Assembly: GCF_014267175.1 (NCBI RefSeq)
Contig: NZ_JACMTR010000002.1
Coordinates: 2,877,501-2,941,500 of the forward strand
DNA length: 64,000 nt
Reading direction: 5' to 3'
Origin: Pseudonocardia sp. C8
GTDB lineage: Bacteria > Actinomycetota > Actinomycetes > Mycobacteriales > Pseudonocardiaceae
Part shown: positions 34,499 through 42,919 of the stretch, in pieces
Position numbering within the stretch: position 1 is the first letter of the stretch
Layout of the letters: each line of letters opens with the position of its first letter
The notes under the pieces: generated by a model
Told to the model about the DNA's origin: nothing
The model's input: only the letters and a program-made list of their open reading frames with translations
The model's database searches: none
Made by a program: the position numbers and the translations under genes

Positions 34499-35608
34499 TC
34501 ACGCCGCCCCGGCACCGCCGCCCGGCGCGCTGAACAGCCGCTCGTCCAGCCAGCGGCGCAGGTACGGGACGCCCTCGGTGTAGCCCGAGCCCGGCGCGTC
34601 GCCGAGCATCGACGCCGCGAGCGAGTGGTGCGTGCCCTTCCAGCGCCGGTGCCCGCGCTCCAGGGCCGTGACGGCGGTGGCCAGTGCGGCGCCGTCCGCC
34701 CCGTCGGCGCCGACCTCGCGCCACGCCGCGCTGAAGTCGTCGAGGTGCGGGACCTCGGCGCGCACGACCGGGACATGTGCGAAGGCCTCCCCCGCCAGAC
34801 GCGGGGGCGACGGTGTCCCGCAGGCGATCTCGAATCGTTTGTAGGACTCCGACTGGATCGCACTCGCGCCCTCGGTGTAGCGGCGGAACGAGTGGAACGC
34901 GGCCGGCCGGACCGTCGCGACCAGCCGGAACAGCAGCGCGGCCTGGTCCAGCACGACGGCCGCGCGTGCCAGGTGCGCTGTCGCGGCGGGGACGTCGTCC
35001 GCGCGCAGCGCTGCGGTCGCCGCCCGCAGCAGGTCGGTCATCGTCGTGAAGACCATCTCGTGCGCCTGCAGGACCCGGATGAAGAAGTACTCGTCGTGCT
35101 CCGTGGAGACGGGCAGCGCGGTGAGCGCGAACCAGCCGCCGGGTTCGTGCGCCACGTCGACGCCGGGTGCGGCCGCCGCGACGAACCGCAGCGCGTGCCG
35201 GATCCGGACCGCGCGGGTGCGCGCGTCGAGCGCGCCGGTCACCTCCCGCTCGTGCCGCACGACGTCGGCGACGAGCAGTGCGGACATCGTCTGCGGGTCG
35301 ACACCGAGGTCGACCCGGACGAGCTCGACGAGCGGCAGCGCGAGGTAGGTCTGGTTGCAGAAGCGGTTCCGGTGGCGGCCGAGCACGGCGGTCAAGAAGG
35401 CGTCGAGGTGGACGTCGCCGTCGCCGAGCCGGTCCTGCAGGTCGCCGAGCGCGTCGAGCAGCGGGCTGCCCAGGTGATGCCGGCCGGTCCGCCGCACCCG
35501 CCCGGCCACGAGGGTGGCCAGCGTCCGCGGGTCGGCCGCCCGGTCGCCGCGGTACTGACGGTCGAGCTCGGCGTCGAGGTGCAGGGCGGGCGGTCTCGTG
35601 CGGGCCAT
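34499..35608 (-). CDS. Divergent tryptophan 2,3-dioxygenase-fold haem protein
   Basis: Residues ~170-360 align by eye to tryptophan 2,3-dioxygenase: HDEYFFI at 171-177 corresponds to the active-site HDE segment, FRRYTEGAS at 241-249 with QS..Y..FE to the substrate-carboxylate Arg loop, and THH at 326-328 followed by GSGYTEGVPYLRRWLDERLF to the haem-ligating His and GTGG loop. The GTGGS loop is changed to GSGYT, and an N-terminal ~165 residues replace the short family N-terminus, giving 369 residues. Haem binding is likely, tryptophan as substrate doubtful; related folds hydroxylate tyrosine (established for the haem-dependent aromatic oxygenase group). GGAGGAG precedes ATG 35608. Confidence 0.7.
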   Translation of the reverse strand: MARTRPPALHLDAELDRQYRGDRAADPRTLATLVAGRVRRTGRHHLGSPLLDALGDLQDRLGDGDVHLDAFLTAVLGRHRNRFCNQTYLALPLVELVRVDLGVDPQTMSALLVADVVRHEREVTGALDARTRAVRIRHALRFVAAAAPGVDVAHEPGGWFALTALPVSTEHDEYFFIRVLQAHEMVFTTMTDLLRAATAALRADDVPAATAHLARAAVVLDQAALLFRLVATVRPAAFHSFRRYTEGASAIQSESYKRFEIACGTPSPPRLAGEAFAHVPVVRAEVPHLDDFSAAWREVGADGADGAALATAVTALERGHRRWKGTHHSLAASMLGDAPGSGYTEGVPYLRRWLDERLFSAPGGGAGAA

Positions 35609-35722
35609 GGCGTCTCCTCCGGCTGTGGACGCCCAGGCTCGGGGACGGGAGCCCCGCAGGCGATGGGGTGCGCACGTGGAGCGCCGGGGGACGGCCCCCG
35701 AGGACGGGTGGGGTCCGCACCC

Positions 35723-35857
35723 GCTGGCGGGAGGTGTCAGCTCGGCCACCGTGGCTCGCCGGTCCGCGGGGTGACGTCGACGCTCGGCCCAGCCGCGCTG
35801 TTCCATGGTGTCGACCAGGGCGGTGACGTGCCGTGGGCTGCAGCGCAGGTAGGCGGC
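35723..35857 (-). pseudogene. MarR-family regulator fragment
   Basis: A leftward frame reads CSPRHVTALVDTMEQRGWAE followed by HPADRRATVAELTP, the recognition helix and wing of a MarR protein. No start codon or N-terminal dimer helices exist upstream, and the frame runs on into unrelated sequence. It lies just upstream of the TDO-like gene and may be its lost regulator. Confidence 0.6.
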
Positions 35858-35903
35858 CGGCTGCCGGTGAACTATGTTCAGGGCTTGGTGCGAGGGGGCA
35901 GCG

Positions 35904-36566
35904 ATGGCAGCGGAGAAGGTCAGCAGCGTGCAGGACCGTCCGCGACGGCTGTTCAGTCGCTTCTACGCGTCGATGAGCCCACGGCTGGACGACGAAGGGC
36001 TGGCCGCGCTGCGCGACGAGTTGCTCGCACCGCTGACCGGCGCCGTTGTCGAGGTCGGCGCGGGCCCGGGTGGCAACTTCGCCCGCTACCCGTCGGCGGT
36101 GGCGTCGGTGACCGCGGTGGAGCCGGAGCCCTACCTGCGACGGCTCGCCACTGCGGCGGCCCGGGACGCCGCGGTTCCGACGACGGTGCGGGCCGGGGTC
36201 GCCGAACATCTGCCGCTCCCGGACGCGTGTGCCGACGGCGTCGTCTTCTGCCTGGTCCTGTGCTCGGTCCCGGATCAGGCTGCGGCCGCGACCGAGGCAG
36301 CCCGGGTGCTGCGCCCCGGTGGGATCGTCCGGTTCCTCGAACACGGCCGCGCCGACACGCTCGGGTTGCGCATGCTGCAGCGGGTCGCCGATGCGACCGT
36401 GTGGCCGCTGCTCACCGGGGGCTGCCACACCAGCACCGACCCGGTCGCAGCGCTGCGTGCGGCCGGTTTCGTGGTCGACGACGTCCGTCGGCTGCGGTTC
36501 CCCGCCGACCGCTTCACCCAGCCGTCCACCCCGCACGTCCTCGGCACTGCACGTCTCCCCGGCTGA
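35904..36566 (+). CDS. Class I SAM-dependent methyltransferase
   Basis: The 220-residue protein contains the SAM motif VVEVGAGPGGNF (about 48-59), acidic residue in VTAVEPEPYLR, a post-I loop VAEHLPLPDACADGVVF and LRPGGIVRFLEHGR, the last typical of METTL7-like/phospholipid methyltransferases. GGGGGCAGCG lies upstream of ATG 35904; an in-frame ATG at 35874 is possible but lacks a site. It diverges from the TDO-like gene. The acceptor is unknown. Confidence 0.83.
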   Translation: MAAEKVSSVQDRPRRLFSRFYASMSPRLDDEGLAALRDELLAPLTGAVVEVGAGPGGNFARYPSAVASVTAVEPEPYLRRLATAAARDAAVPTTVRAGVAEHLPLPDACADGVVFCLVLCSVPDQAAAATEAARVLRPGGIVRFLEHGRADTLGLRMLQRVADATVWPLLTGGCHTSTDPVAALRAAGFVVDDVRRLRFPADRFTQPSTPHVLGTARLPG

Positions 36567-36668
36567 GCGCTCCGACGGGGCGCTCGGCCGGATCCGCGCC
36601 TGCCGGGCACGGCGCTCCGGTCGATCCGGACCGCTCGAGCTCGGCTGTGGCCGGGTACCGCTCGCTGG

Positions 36669-37334
36669 TCAGGACGCGGCCGCGGTGACGACGGGCTCAC
36701 CGGCCAGCCGCCACTCGAGGATGCCGTCCTCGAGCCGCCGGGCTCGGCGTCCGCGCGCCCGGAGCAGGCGGACCGCCTCGTGGGAGAACACGCAGAAGGC
36801 GCCGCGGCAGTAGGCGACGACCTCCAGCTCGGGGGGCAGCTCGTCGAGACGCTCGGCCAGCTCGTCGAGGGGGATCGACACGGCGCCGGGAATATGACCT
36901 GCGGCGAACTCGGAGCCAGGGCGCACGTCGACGACGACCGCGTCGCCCTGGTGGACCCGGTCGAGCAACTCCTCCCGGCTGACCTGCTCGGTGTCGGCGG
37001 GGCCGAGGTAGTCCCGCGCCACGGGGGCAACGTCGGCCACCCGGGTCGCCGCCACGTCGCGCAGGCGGGCATACAGCTCGGCGACGTCGTCACCGGCCAG
37101 GTCGTAGAAGATCGTCGTGCCGGCGCGGGTGGTGCGGACCAGGCCCGCGTGCTTGAGCACCTGCAGGTGGGCCGACGTGGTCGTCAGCCCCGCCTGGGCC
37201 GCCTCGGCGAGCTCGGCAACCGATCGCGGACCCTGGGCCAGCAGATCGATGAGCTCCAGGCGTTTCCCGTTGCCCAGCGCCTTGCCCACGCGCGCGAGGT
37301 GCGTGAACAGCCGTTCCTTCGTGCTCTCGCCCAT
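36669..37334 (-). CDS. ArsR-type regulator fused to a rhodanese domain
   Basis: The 221-residue protein joins an ArsR winged helix (residues ~1-95, with SVAELAEAAQAGLTTTSAHLQVLKHAGLV) to a rhodanese domain (~120-215) with the active-site loop YCRGAFCVFSHEA. Rhodanese-linked ArsR proteins sense sulfane sulfur/persulfide through their cysteines, which fits an adjacent persulfide-dioxygenase-like gene. An operator of the TATTCCA-N8-TGGA type overlaps its 5' leader (37341-37363), supporting autoregulation. Confidence 0.87.
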   Translation of the reverse strand: MGESTKERLFTHLARVGKALGNGKRLELIDLLAQGPRSVAELAEAAQAGLTTTSAHLQVLKHAGLVRTTRAGTTIFYDLAGDDVAELYARLRDVAATRVADVAPVARDYLGPADTEQVSREELLDRVHQGDAVVVDVRPGSEFAAGHIPGAVSIPLDELAERLDELPPELEVVAYCRGAFCVFSHEAVRLLRARGRRARRLEDGILEWRLAGEPVVTAAAS

Positions 37335-37340
37335 CACCCG

Positions 37341-37363
37341 ATCCTCCACAATATGATGGAATA
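37341..37363. promoter_or_regulatory. Sulfur-locus operator 1
   Basis: On the minus strand this 23-bp element reads TATTCCA-N8-TGGA-GGAT and lies 6 bp upstream of the arsR-rhodanese ATG. It matches the element at 37458-37480 at 20 of 23 positions. Confidence 0.65.
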
Positions 37364-37457
37364 CGGTACCACGGGCGGCGGCGCCGACCCCGCCCCGAGC
37401 CTGCGCCGCGGGAGCGACCCCCGGGCCGGCGCATCGCCGACGCTCCTCCTGCGTGCT

Positions 37458-37480
37458 ATCCTCCAAAATAGCATGGAATA
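37458..37480. promoter_or_regulatory. Sulfur-locus operator 2
   Basis: Second copy of the 23-bp element, TATTCCA-N8-TGGA-GGAT on the minus strand, 36 bp upstream of the MBL-rhodanese start. It lies in the same orientation as operator 1 within the 182-bp divergent region. Confidence 0.65.
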
Positions 37481-37516
37481 GCCGAGGATCGCGCCGGTGT
37501 GGTTCCGGAGGTCGAG

Positions 37517-38911
37517 ATGAACGCGTCCACTGCCGTGGCACCGATGACGATCGTCGACGAGGGCCTGGGCAACAGCTGCTACCTGGTGGACCTCGGTGAC
37601 GGGTCGGCGCTCGTGGTCGACCCCCCGCGGGATCTGCGCACGGTGCTGGCCACCGCCCGCGAGCACGGGCTGCGGATCCGCTTCGCCGCCGACACCCATC
37701 TCCACGCCGACTTCCTCTCCGGCGCCGTCCAGCTCGCACACGAGTTCGACACGACCGTGCTGGCCTCCGCCGCTGGCGGGCGGGCCTTCCCGCACCGGGG
37801 ACTGGGTGACGGTGACCAGGTCGACCTCGGCGGGTTGCAGCTGACCGCGCTGACCACGCCAGGGCACACCGACGAGCACCTGAGCTTCCTGCTCGGCGAC
37901 GGTGAACGGCCGGCCGGAGTGTTCACCGGCGGGTCGTTGATCGTCGGCTCGGCCGCGCGGACCGACCTGCTCGGCCCGGACCGCACCGATGCGCTGACCC
38001 GCGCTCAGTTCCGCTCGCTGCACCGGCTGAGGCAGCTGCCCGCCCGGACCGCGGTGTGGCCCACCCACGGTGCGGGGTCGTTCTGCTCGGCGCCACCCGG
38101 GACGGCGCGGACGTCGACGATCGGTCAGGAACTGGCGACCAACCCGCTGCTGCAGCTCGACGACGAGGACACCTTCGTACGGACCCTGCTCGCCTCGCTG
38201 GGGAGCTACCCGGCGTACTTCCGCCGGCTCACCGAGATCAACCGTCGGGGCCCGCAGATTCTCGATCTCCGGGCGCCGGCCCGGCTCGCCCCGCTGTCGC
38301 CCTCGCTGGTGCACACGATGCGTGGCGACGGCGCCGTGGTGGTCGACGTCCGCCCGGTGCGCGACTACGCGGCCGGGCACGTCCGGGGCGCGGTCTCGAT
38401 CCCGCTGCGCGCGCAGTTCGCGACCTGGCTGGGGTGGCTCGTCGACGCTCCGGTGGTCATCGTCCGCGGGGACGACCAGGACCCTGCCGAGATCATCTGG
38501 GCGGCGGCGAACATCGGGTTCGACACCCTCGGCGGACTGGTCGGAGAACTCGCCGGAGGGGTCGAGAGCTGGGCCGCCGCCGGCTACGAGCTGGCCACCA
38601 CCGGCATGCTGGCCGCGGCCGAGGTCGAGCCGGACCGTCAGCACGTGCTCGACGTCCGCCAGGACGCCGAGGTGGCCGCGGGACACCTGCCACGCACCCA
38701 CCACGTCGAGCTGGGCTCGCTCGCCACCGAGACGGTGCCACCCCGTGGCGACCCGGCACCGAGGACCGTGACCATGTGTGGGCACGGCGAGCGCGCGGCA
38801 ACGGCAGCCAGCCTGCTCGAGCGCCAGGGCCACCACGATCTCGCGATCGTCGAGGGCGGACCCGACGACTGGGCGCACGCCCGCAACGCCCGACTCGACA
38901 CCACGTCCTGA
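37517..38911 (+). CDS. MBL-fold hydrolase with two rhodanese domains (persulfide dioxygenase-like)
   Basis: The 464-residue protein has an N-terminal metallo-beta-lactamase domain (~1-240) with NSCYLVD, THLHADF, the TTPGHTDEHLSFLL His and an FTGGSLIVGSAARTDL segment, as in ETHE1/persulfide-dioxygenase relatives. Two rhodanese domains follow. The first (~270-360) lacks the catalytic Cys (VIVRGDDQDP), the second (~380-455) has Cys421 in MCGHGERAA. Role: oxidation or transfer of sulfane sulfur. ATG 37517 has GGAGG at five bases. It is divergent from the ArsR-rhodanese regulator and carries its operator. Confidence 0.86.
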   Translation: MNASTAVAPMTIVDEGLGNSCYLVDLGDGSALVVDPPRDLRTVLATAREHGLRIRFAADTHLHADFLSGAVQLAHEFDTTVLASAAGGRAFPHRGLGDGDQVDLGGLQLTALTTPGHTDEHLSFLLGDGERPAGVFTGGSLIVGSAARTDLLGPDRTDALTRAQFRSLHRLRQLPARTAVWPTHGAGSFCSAPPGTARTSTIGQELATNPLLQLDDEDTFVRTLLASLGSYPAYFRRLTEINRRGPQILDLRAPARLAPLSPSLVHTMRGDGAVVVDVRPVRDYAAGHVRGAVSIPLRAQFATWLGWLVDAPVVIVRGDDQDPAEIIWAAANIGFDTLGGLVGELAGGVESWAAAGYELATTGMLAAAEVEPDRQHVLDVRQDAEVAAGHLPRTHHVELGSLATETVPPRGDPAPRTVTMCGHGERAATAASLLERQGHHDLAIVEGGPDDWAHARNARLDTTS

Positions 38912-38939
38912 CCACTTCCGACCGGATCGGGCCCCGCGC

Positions 38940-40196
38940 TCAGCCGGCCGACGGTGTGCGGGCACCGCGCGGGTGGGTCTCGTACATGCGCACGGCGACC
39001 ACGATGGCGGAGACCAGCGAGATCGCCGCTGCCGCCCACACCGCGGCGGTCAGGTCGAAGGCGTCGGCGACCACGCCCCCGACCACGGCGCCCGCGGCGT
39101 AACCCAGGTCCCGCCAGACCCGGTAGACCCCGACCGCCCGGCCGCGCCAGGACGGGTGCGCCACGTCGCCGATCACCGCCAGCAGCGTCGGATACACCAG
39201 CGCCGTGCCCAGTCCGAGCACGACGGCGCCCAGCGCCCAGCCGGCGAACCCGCCGGACACCGCGATCACCACCAGCGCACCGGCCTGGACCGCCATCCCG
39301 ACCGTGATCATGTGTTTGCGGCCGACGCGATCCGACAGGCCACCGGTGACCAGCTGCCCGATCCCCCAGACCCCGGGATACAGGGCGATGAGCAGCCCGA
39401 TCCGTCCGATGTCGAGGTCGGCGGTGGCGAACAGCAGCGGGAACAGCCCCCACGACAGCCCGAAGTTCAGGTTGTTGACCAGCCCGGCCTGGCTGGCCGC
39501 GGCCAACGCGGGCTCCCGCCAGCTGACGTCCGCGGTGATCCTTCCGTTGCTGCGCGGGTCCTCGGGGCCGTGCCCGGCCGCATCCAGGCGGGCGTGTTCC
39601 CGGGTCTCGCGCACCAGCAGCGAGCTGAGCGCGAGGGCGATGACCGCGTACCCGAGCCCCAGCAGGAACGGCGCCGGCCGCAGCCCGTACTGCTCGGCCA
39701 GCGAGCCGGCGAGCAGCGAGCTGACCGCGACCGCCCCGTATCCGGCCGCCTCGTTGAGCCCCATGGCCAGGCCACGTTGGCGTGCACCCACGAGGTCGAT
39801 CTTCATGACGACGGTGGTGGACCAGGTCAGGCCCTGGTTGAACCCGAGCAGGACGTTCGCCAGGATCACCCAGCCCCAGCTAGGGGCCCAGATCAGCAAC
39901 AGCGGGACCGGGACGGCCACCAGCCAGCCGAGGAGCAACACCGGCTTGCGCCCGAAGCGGTCCGACCAGGTCCCCGCGACGTAGTTCGCGGTCGCCTTGG
40001 TGAGCCCGAACGCGGCGACGTAGGTGAAGATGAACGTGTAGCCGGTCAGCCCGAACGCCTCGGACGCCAGCAACGGCAGCACCGCCTGCTGCTGGCCGAC
40101 CATGCCGCCGACCAGGGCGTTGACCACCACGAGCAGGGTGAACTGGCCGGCGTTCTCCCGCAGGCCGAGCCGGGGCGGCCGCTGCCCGCTCCTCAT
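38940..40196 (-). CDS. MFS transporter of the sulfur locus
   Basis: The 418-residue protein has about twelve hydrophobic helices, the GTWSDRFGRKPVLL loop after helix 2 and GGLSDRVGRKHMI in the second half. It converges on the MBL-rhodanese gene. Its promoter region holds a third TATTCCA-N8-TGGA element at 40288-40306, so it is probably controlled by the same ArsR-rhodanese regulator. Sulfur compound or toxic anion transport is possible; the substrate is unknown. Confidence 0.83.
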   Translation of the reverse strand: MRSGQRPPRLGLRENAGQFTLLVVVNALVGGMVGQQQAVLPLLASEAFGLTGYTFIFTYVAAFGLTKATANYVAGTWSDRFGRKPVLLLGWLVAVPVPLLLIWAPSWGWVILANVLLGFNQGLTWSTTVVMKIDLVGARQRGLAMGLNEAAGYGAVAVSSLLAGSLAEQYGLRPAPFLLGLGYAVIALALSSLLVRETREHARLDAAGHGPEDPRSNGRITADVSWREPALAAASQAGLVNNLNFGLSWGLFPLLFATADLDIGRIGLLIALYPGVWGIGQLVTGGLSDRVGRKHMITVGMAVQAGALVVIAVSGGFAGWALGAVVLGLGTALVYPTLLAVIGDVAHPSWRGRAVGVYRVWRDLGYAAGAVVGGVVADAFDLTAAVWAAAAISLVSAIVVAVRMYETHPRGARTPSAG

Positions 40197-40287
40197 GGCC
40201 TCGGCTCCTGCGCCGGGTGCGGACCGGCGGGGTCACCCCACCCACCAGGAACACCGCAGCTGACGTGCCGCACACCGCACACCGAAG

Positions 40288-40306
40288 TATTCCAAGAGTC
40301 CATGGA
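40288..40306. promoter_or_regulatory. Sulfur-locus operator 3
   Basis: On the plus strand TATTCCA at 40288, eight bases and TGGA reproduce the core of operators 1 and 2, about 90 bp upstream of the leftward MFS start. The flanking GGAT block is not kept, so the match is weaker. Confidence 0.45.
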
Positions 40307-40432
40307 TTAAGAGCATATGGCAGCCGTTCGACGCCGGCAACACCACCGGACCCAGGTCGGTCTCGTGTCGCCCACGACTGCCGCGGTCGCAGGGCCGGGT
40401 AGGGTCGTGCCAGCGGCCGAAGGGAGGCCTGA

Positions 40433-41185
40433 GTGTCGGGGGTCCGGTCCGTCGATCGCGCGATCACCGTCCTGGAGCTGCTCGCCGAACGCGGCGAGGC
40501 CGCGGCCGGTGAACTGGCCGCTGCGCTGGGCGTGCACAGTTCGACCGCGTTCCGGCTGCTCGGCGCCCTGGCCGAACACGAGCTTGTCGAGCAGGTCGGC
40601 GACCACGGCACCTACCGGCTGGGGTTCGCGCTGATCCCGCTGGCCGACCGGGTCGCCGAGCGGCTCGAGGTCAGCAGCCGGGCCCGCCCGGTGTGCCAGG
40701 AGCTGGCCGCCCGGCTCGGTGAGACGGTCACCATCGCGATCCCGGACCGCGGCTATGCGGTCAACGTCGAGCAGGCCCGCGGTTCCTCGGTGGTCACCGC
40801 CTACAACTGGCTGGGCCGGAGCACCCCGCTGCACAACACCTCGAGCGGGAAGGTGTTGCTGACCGCGGGCGGCGCCGCCGACCCGGACGCGCTGGCCGCC
40901 GAGCTACCCCCGGACACCCGGCTCTCCCCGGGGGCGCTGCGGGCGCTGGCCACCGAGCTGACCGAGATCGCCGCCCACGGCTACGCCTGGGCGCTGGAGG
41001 AGTACGAGCCCGGGCTGCACGCCGTCGCCGCCCCGGTGCGTGACCACGACGGCACGATCATCGCCGCCCTGTCGGTCTCCGGGCCGTCCTACCGCCTCCC
41101 CGCCGAACGGCTCGAGGAGATCACCCCGGACGTCGTCGCGGCCGGCCACGAGATCAGCCGCCGGTTCGCCCCCTGCAACGGGTGA
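40433..41185 (+). CDS. IclR-family transcriptional regulator
   Basis: The 250-residue protein has the N-terminal winged helix (RSVDRAITVLELLAERG and ELAAALGVHSSTAFRLLGALAEHELVEQ, about 5-55) and the C-terminal IclR effector domain with ETVTIAIP, LHNTSSGKVLL and AVAAPVRDHDGTIIAALSVSGP. The GTG start is divergent from the MFS gene with ~235 bp between. It usually controls a neighbouring catabolic gene set, but none is evident here; the effector is unknown. Confidence 0.88.
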   Translation: MSGVRSVDRAITVLELLAERGEAAAGELAAALGVHSSTAFRLLGALAEHELVEQVGDHGTYRLGFALIPLADRVAERLEVSSRARPVCQELAARLGETVTIAIPDRGYAVNVEQARGSSVVTAYNWLGRSTPLHNTSSGKVLLTAGGAADPDALAAELPPDTRLSPGALRALATELTEIAAHGYAWALEEYEPGLHAVAAPVRDHDGTIIAALSVSGPSYRLPAERLEEITPDVVAAGHEISRRFAPCNG

Positions 41186-41231
41186 AACCCCCACCGAGCA
41201 CCGGCTCCGCGAGGATCCCGGGGTAGGTGCG

Positions 41232-41465
41232 TCAAACCCGGTCGACGACGGGTGTCCGTTCGCTCTGTCGCGCGCAGTGCGCGCAGCAGTAGAACCGACC
41301 GTGACTCTGCACACCGTGCCCGACGATGCGGCAGCCACAGTGCTCACACACCGGTGCCATCTTCTGGATGGCACATTCGAAGCTGTCGAACACGTGGACG
41401 TCGCCCTGTGCGTGCACCTCGAAAGCCATGTCGTAGTCGTTGCCGCAGACCTCGCATACCGCCAT
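41232..41465 (-). CDS. Small Cys/His-rich metal-binding protein (TRASH/metallothionein-like)
   Basis: The 77-residue protein carries CEVCGNDYD near the start, FDSFECAI in the middle and CEHCGCRIVGHGV with FYCCAHCAR at the end, nine Cys in all plus several His. The layout suggests two treble-clef/TRASH-like zinc sites, the second like prokaryotic metallothionein. GAGGAG stands upstream of ATG 41465. Metal storage or a structural zinc protein is likely; no partner is evident. Confidence 0.75.
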   Translation of the reverse strand: MAVCEVCGNDYDMAFEVHAQGDVHVFDSFECAIQKMAPVCEHCGCRIVGHGVQSHGRFYCCAHCARQSERTPVVDRV

Positions 41466-41795
41466 CGCGTTCTCCTCGAATCGCATCGACGCTCGGGCGT
41501 ACCCGTTCCTCGCGACACGGATGCACCCCAGGCCACCCCGGCGGCCCGGCCCCGCAGGGTCCGCGATCGGTTGCCCCGCTTCCCGGACCGGCACGACGTG
41601 CCTCCGCGGCGGTCGTGCCGTTCCCGCGAGCGGACCTCGCGTGGGACGGAGTGCCACGAGCGGCCCGCTCGTCGCGAAGCCAGGCCCTCGGCGCGTCGCG
41701 ACCTGACGAGCCGCGCCGGACGAATCGGCTCGCGATCCCGGGGGTACTCCGTCACCACCGGTGACGACATCACCCGCGAAGAAGGTGCAGCCACG
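41466..41795. other. Gap without a supported gene
   Basis: A 330-bp GC-rich stretch between the small metal-binding gene and the proline-rich peptide. Open frames cross it on both strands, but they are Arg-rich with no recognisable domain. Confidence 0.5.
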
Positions 41796-41975
41796 ATGCC
41801 CACGCTCACCACCGGACGAATCCTCGGCGCCGTCCGGGTCACGGAGCCGCCCCTGCCGCCCGACCCGCCCGAGCCGACACCGGATCCACCCCCGCCCCCG
41901 ATCCCGGATCCGGAACCGGTCCCTCCCCCGGACCCGGCCCCGCCCACCCCGGAACCACCGTTGCCGCCGACCTGA
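41796..41975 (+). CDS. Small proline-rich peptide
   Basis: This 59-codon frame from ATG 41796 encodes a short start with TLTTGRILGAVRVTEPP followed by ~42 residues that are mostly Pro alternating with Asp, Glu and small residues. A GAAGAAGG purine stretch lies at 41779-41786. No family is recognisable. The low-complexity tail would be an extended polyproline-type chain. Codon positions of Pro are mixed, as in real genes, but chance in GC-rich DNA cannot be excluded. Confidence 0.4.
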   Translation: MPTLTTGRILGAVRVTEPPLPPDPPEPTPDPPPPPIPDPEPVPPPDPAPPTPEPPLPPT

Positions 41976-42064
41976 GGGCCCCGGGCCATCGGCATGCGCT
42001 TGCGGGGCGGGCGCGTGCGGCGGACCGTGGGTGCCATCTCCGTCCTCGGGAGGGAGGCTGCAGC

Positions 42065-42370
42065 GTGATGGGCGAGTCCAGACGAGCCGTGGTCCCGACG
42101 CTGGTCGGACTCAGCACGGCGGCCGCGCACGACGCGGCCCTCGACGCGGGACTGCTCGCGGTACTCCAGCAACCCGCCCCCGCCGACCCGAGCTCGGTGC
42201 CGGTCACCGCCCAGCGCCCGGCACCGGGACGACGGCTCCACCGCGGCGCCCAGGTCCGGATCTGGGCGGTGCCCGATGATCCCGGCGATGACTCGGGCGG
42301 TGGTGGCGGCCACCGGGTCCCGGTCAATCCCGGTCCGAAGACCCCGGCCGGGACCAAACCCGGGCCATGA
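42065..42370 (+). CDS. Single-PASTA-domain protein
   Basis: The ~100-residue product is one PASTA domain: VVPTLVGLSTAAAHDAALDAGL followed by VTAQRPAPGRRLHRGAQVRIW, with a Gly/Pro-rich tail. It has no signal peptide or membrane helix that I can see and is separate from any kinase or PBP, which is where PASTA domains normally occur as muropeptide sensors. GGGAGGGAGG lies upstream of GTG 42065/ATG 42068. A pseudokinase gene lies 550 bp downstream on the other strand. Confidence 0.65.
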   Translation: MMGESRRAVVPTLVGLSTAAAHDAALDAGLLAVLQQPAPADPSSVPVTAQRPAPGRRLHRGAQVRIWAVPDDPGDDSGGGGGHRVPVNPGPKTPAGTKPGP

Positions 42371-42500
42371 TCGCCGGGAGCCCGGTCGCGCGCGCCATCA
42401 CCGGCAGCTTCACGACGGCTGGCGAGGATCGCGACAGCGCGGCGGACTCGGTCGTCTCGGTGCCCGGCCACGGCACGGACCCTTCCCCGCGGCAGAGACT

Positions 42501-42866
42501 GTGAGTCACGAGGTGCTCGCCGAGACCGCGATGGTGGTGCACTTCGCCTTCCTCGCCTACGTGGCGTTCGGCGGGTTCCTGGCCTGGCGCTGGCCGCGCA
42601 CGTACTGGCTGCATCTCCTGGTCAGCCTGTACGCGCTCGGGATCGTCGTGATCGGCTGGGAGTGCCCGCTCACCCGGGTCGAACGCCGGGCACGCGCGCT
42701 CGCCGGACACCCGAGCATCTCGGAGGCCGGGTTCGTCGATCACTACCTGACCGGCACCCTCTACCCGGCCGAGCACGAGCCCACGGTGCAGCTCGTCCTG
42801 GTCGCCCTCGTCCTCGTCTCCTGGGCCGGAGTCGCCGTCTCGGCCCGCTCCTCCTCCCCCACGTAG
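42501..42866 (+). CDS. DUF2784-family small membrane protein
   Basis: The 121-residue protein has three to four hydrophobic helices and the family pattern HFAFLAYVAFGGFLAWRWP, WECPLTRVE and FVDHYLTGTLYP. Function is unknown in the family. The GTG at 42501 is the first start before the conserved helix. It stands alone and converges on the pseudokinase gene. Confidence 0.8.
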   Translation: MSHEVLAETAMVVHFAFLAYVAFGGFLAWRWPRTYWLHLLVSLYALGIVVIGWECPLTRVERRARALAGHPSISEAGFVDHYLTGTLYPAEHEPTVQLVLVALVLVSWAGVAVSARSSSPT

Positions 42867-42919
42867 CCCGTGATGGACAGCTCGGGTCGGTCCGCCCATC
42901 CCGGCCGCCGAGGTCGTCC

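Noticed and set aside
41839..42471. Gly-rich minus-strand frame
   Set aside because: It is the antisense of the proline-rich peptide and PASTA gene; Gly-rich translation is the complement of Pro codons.
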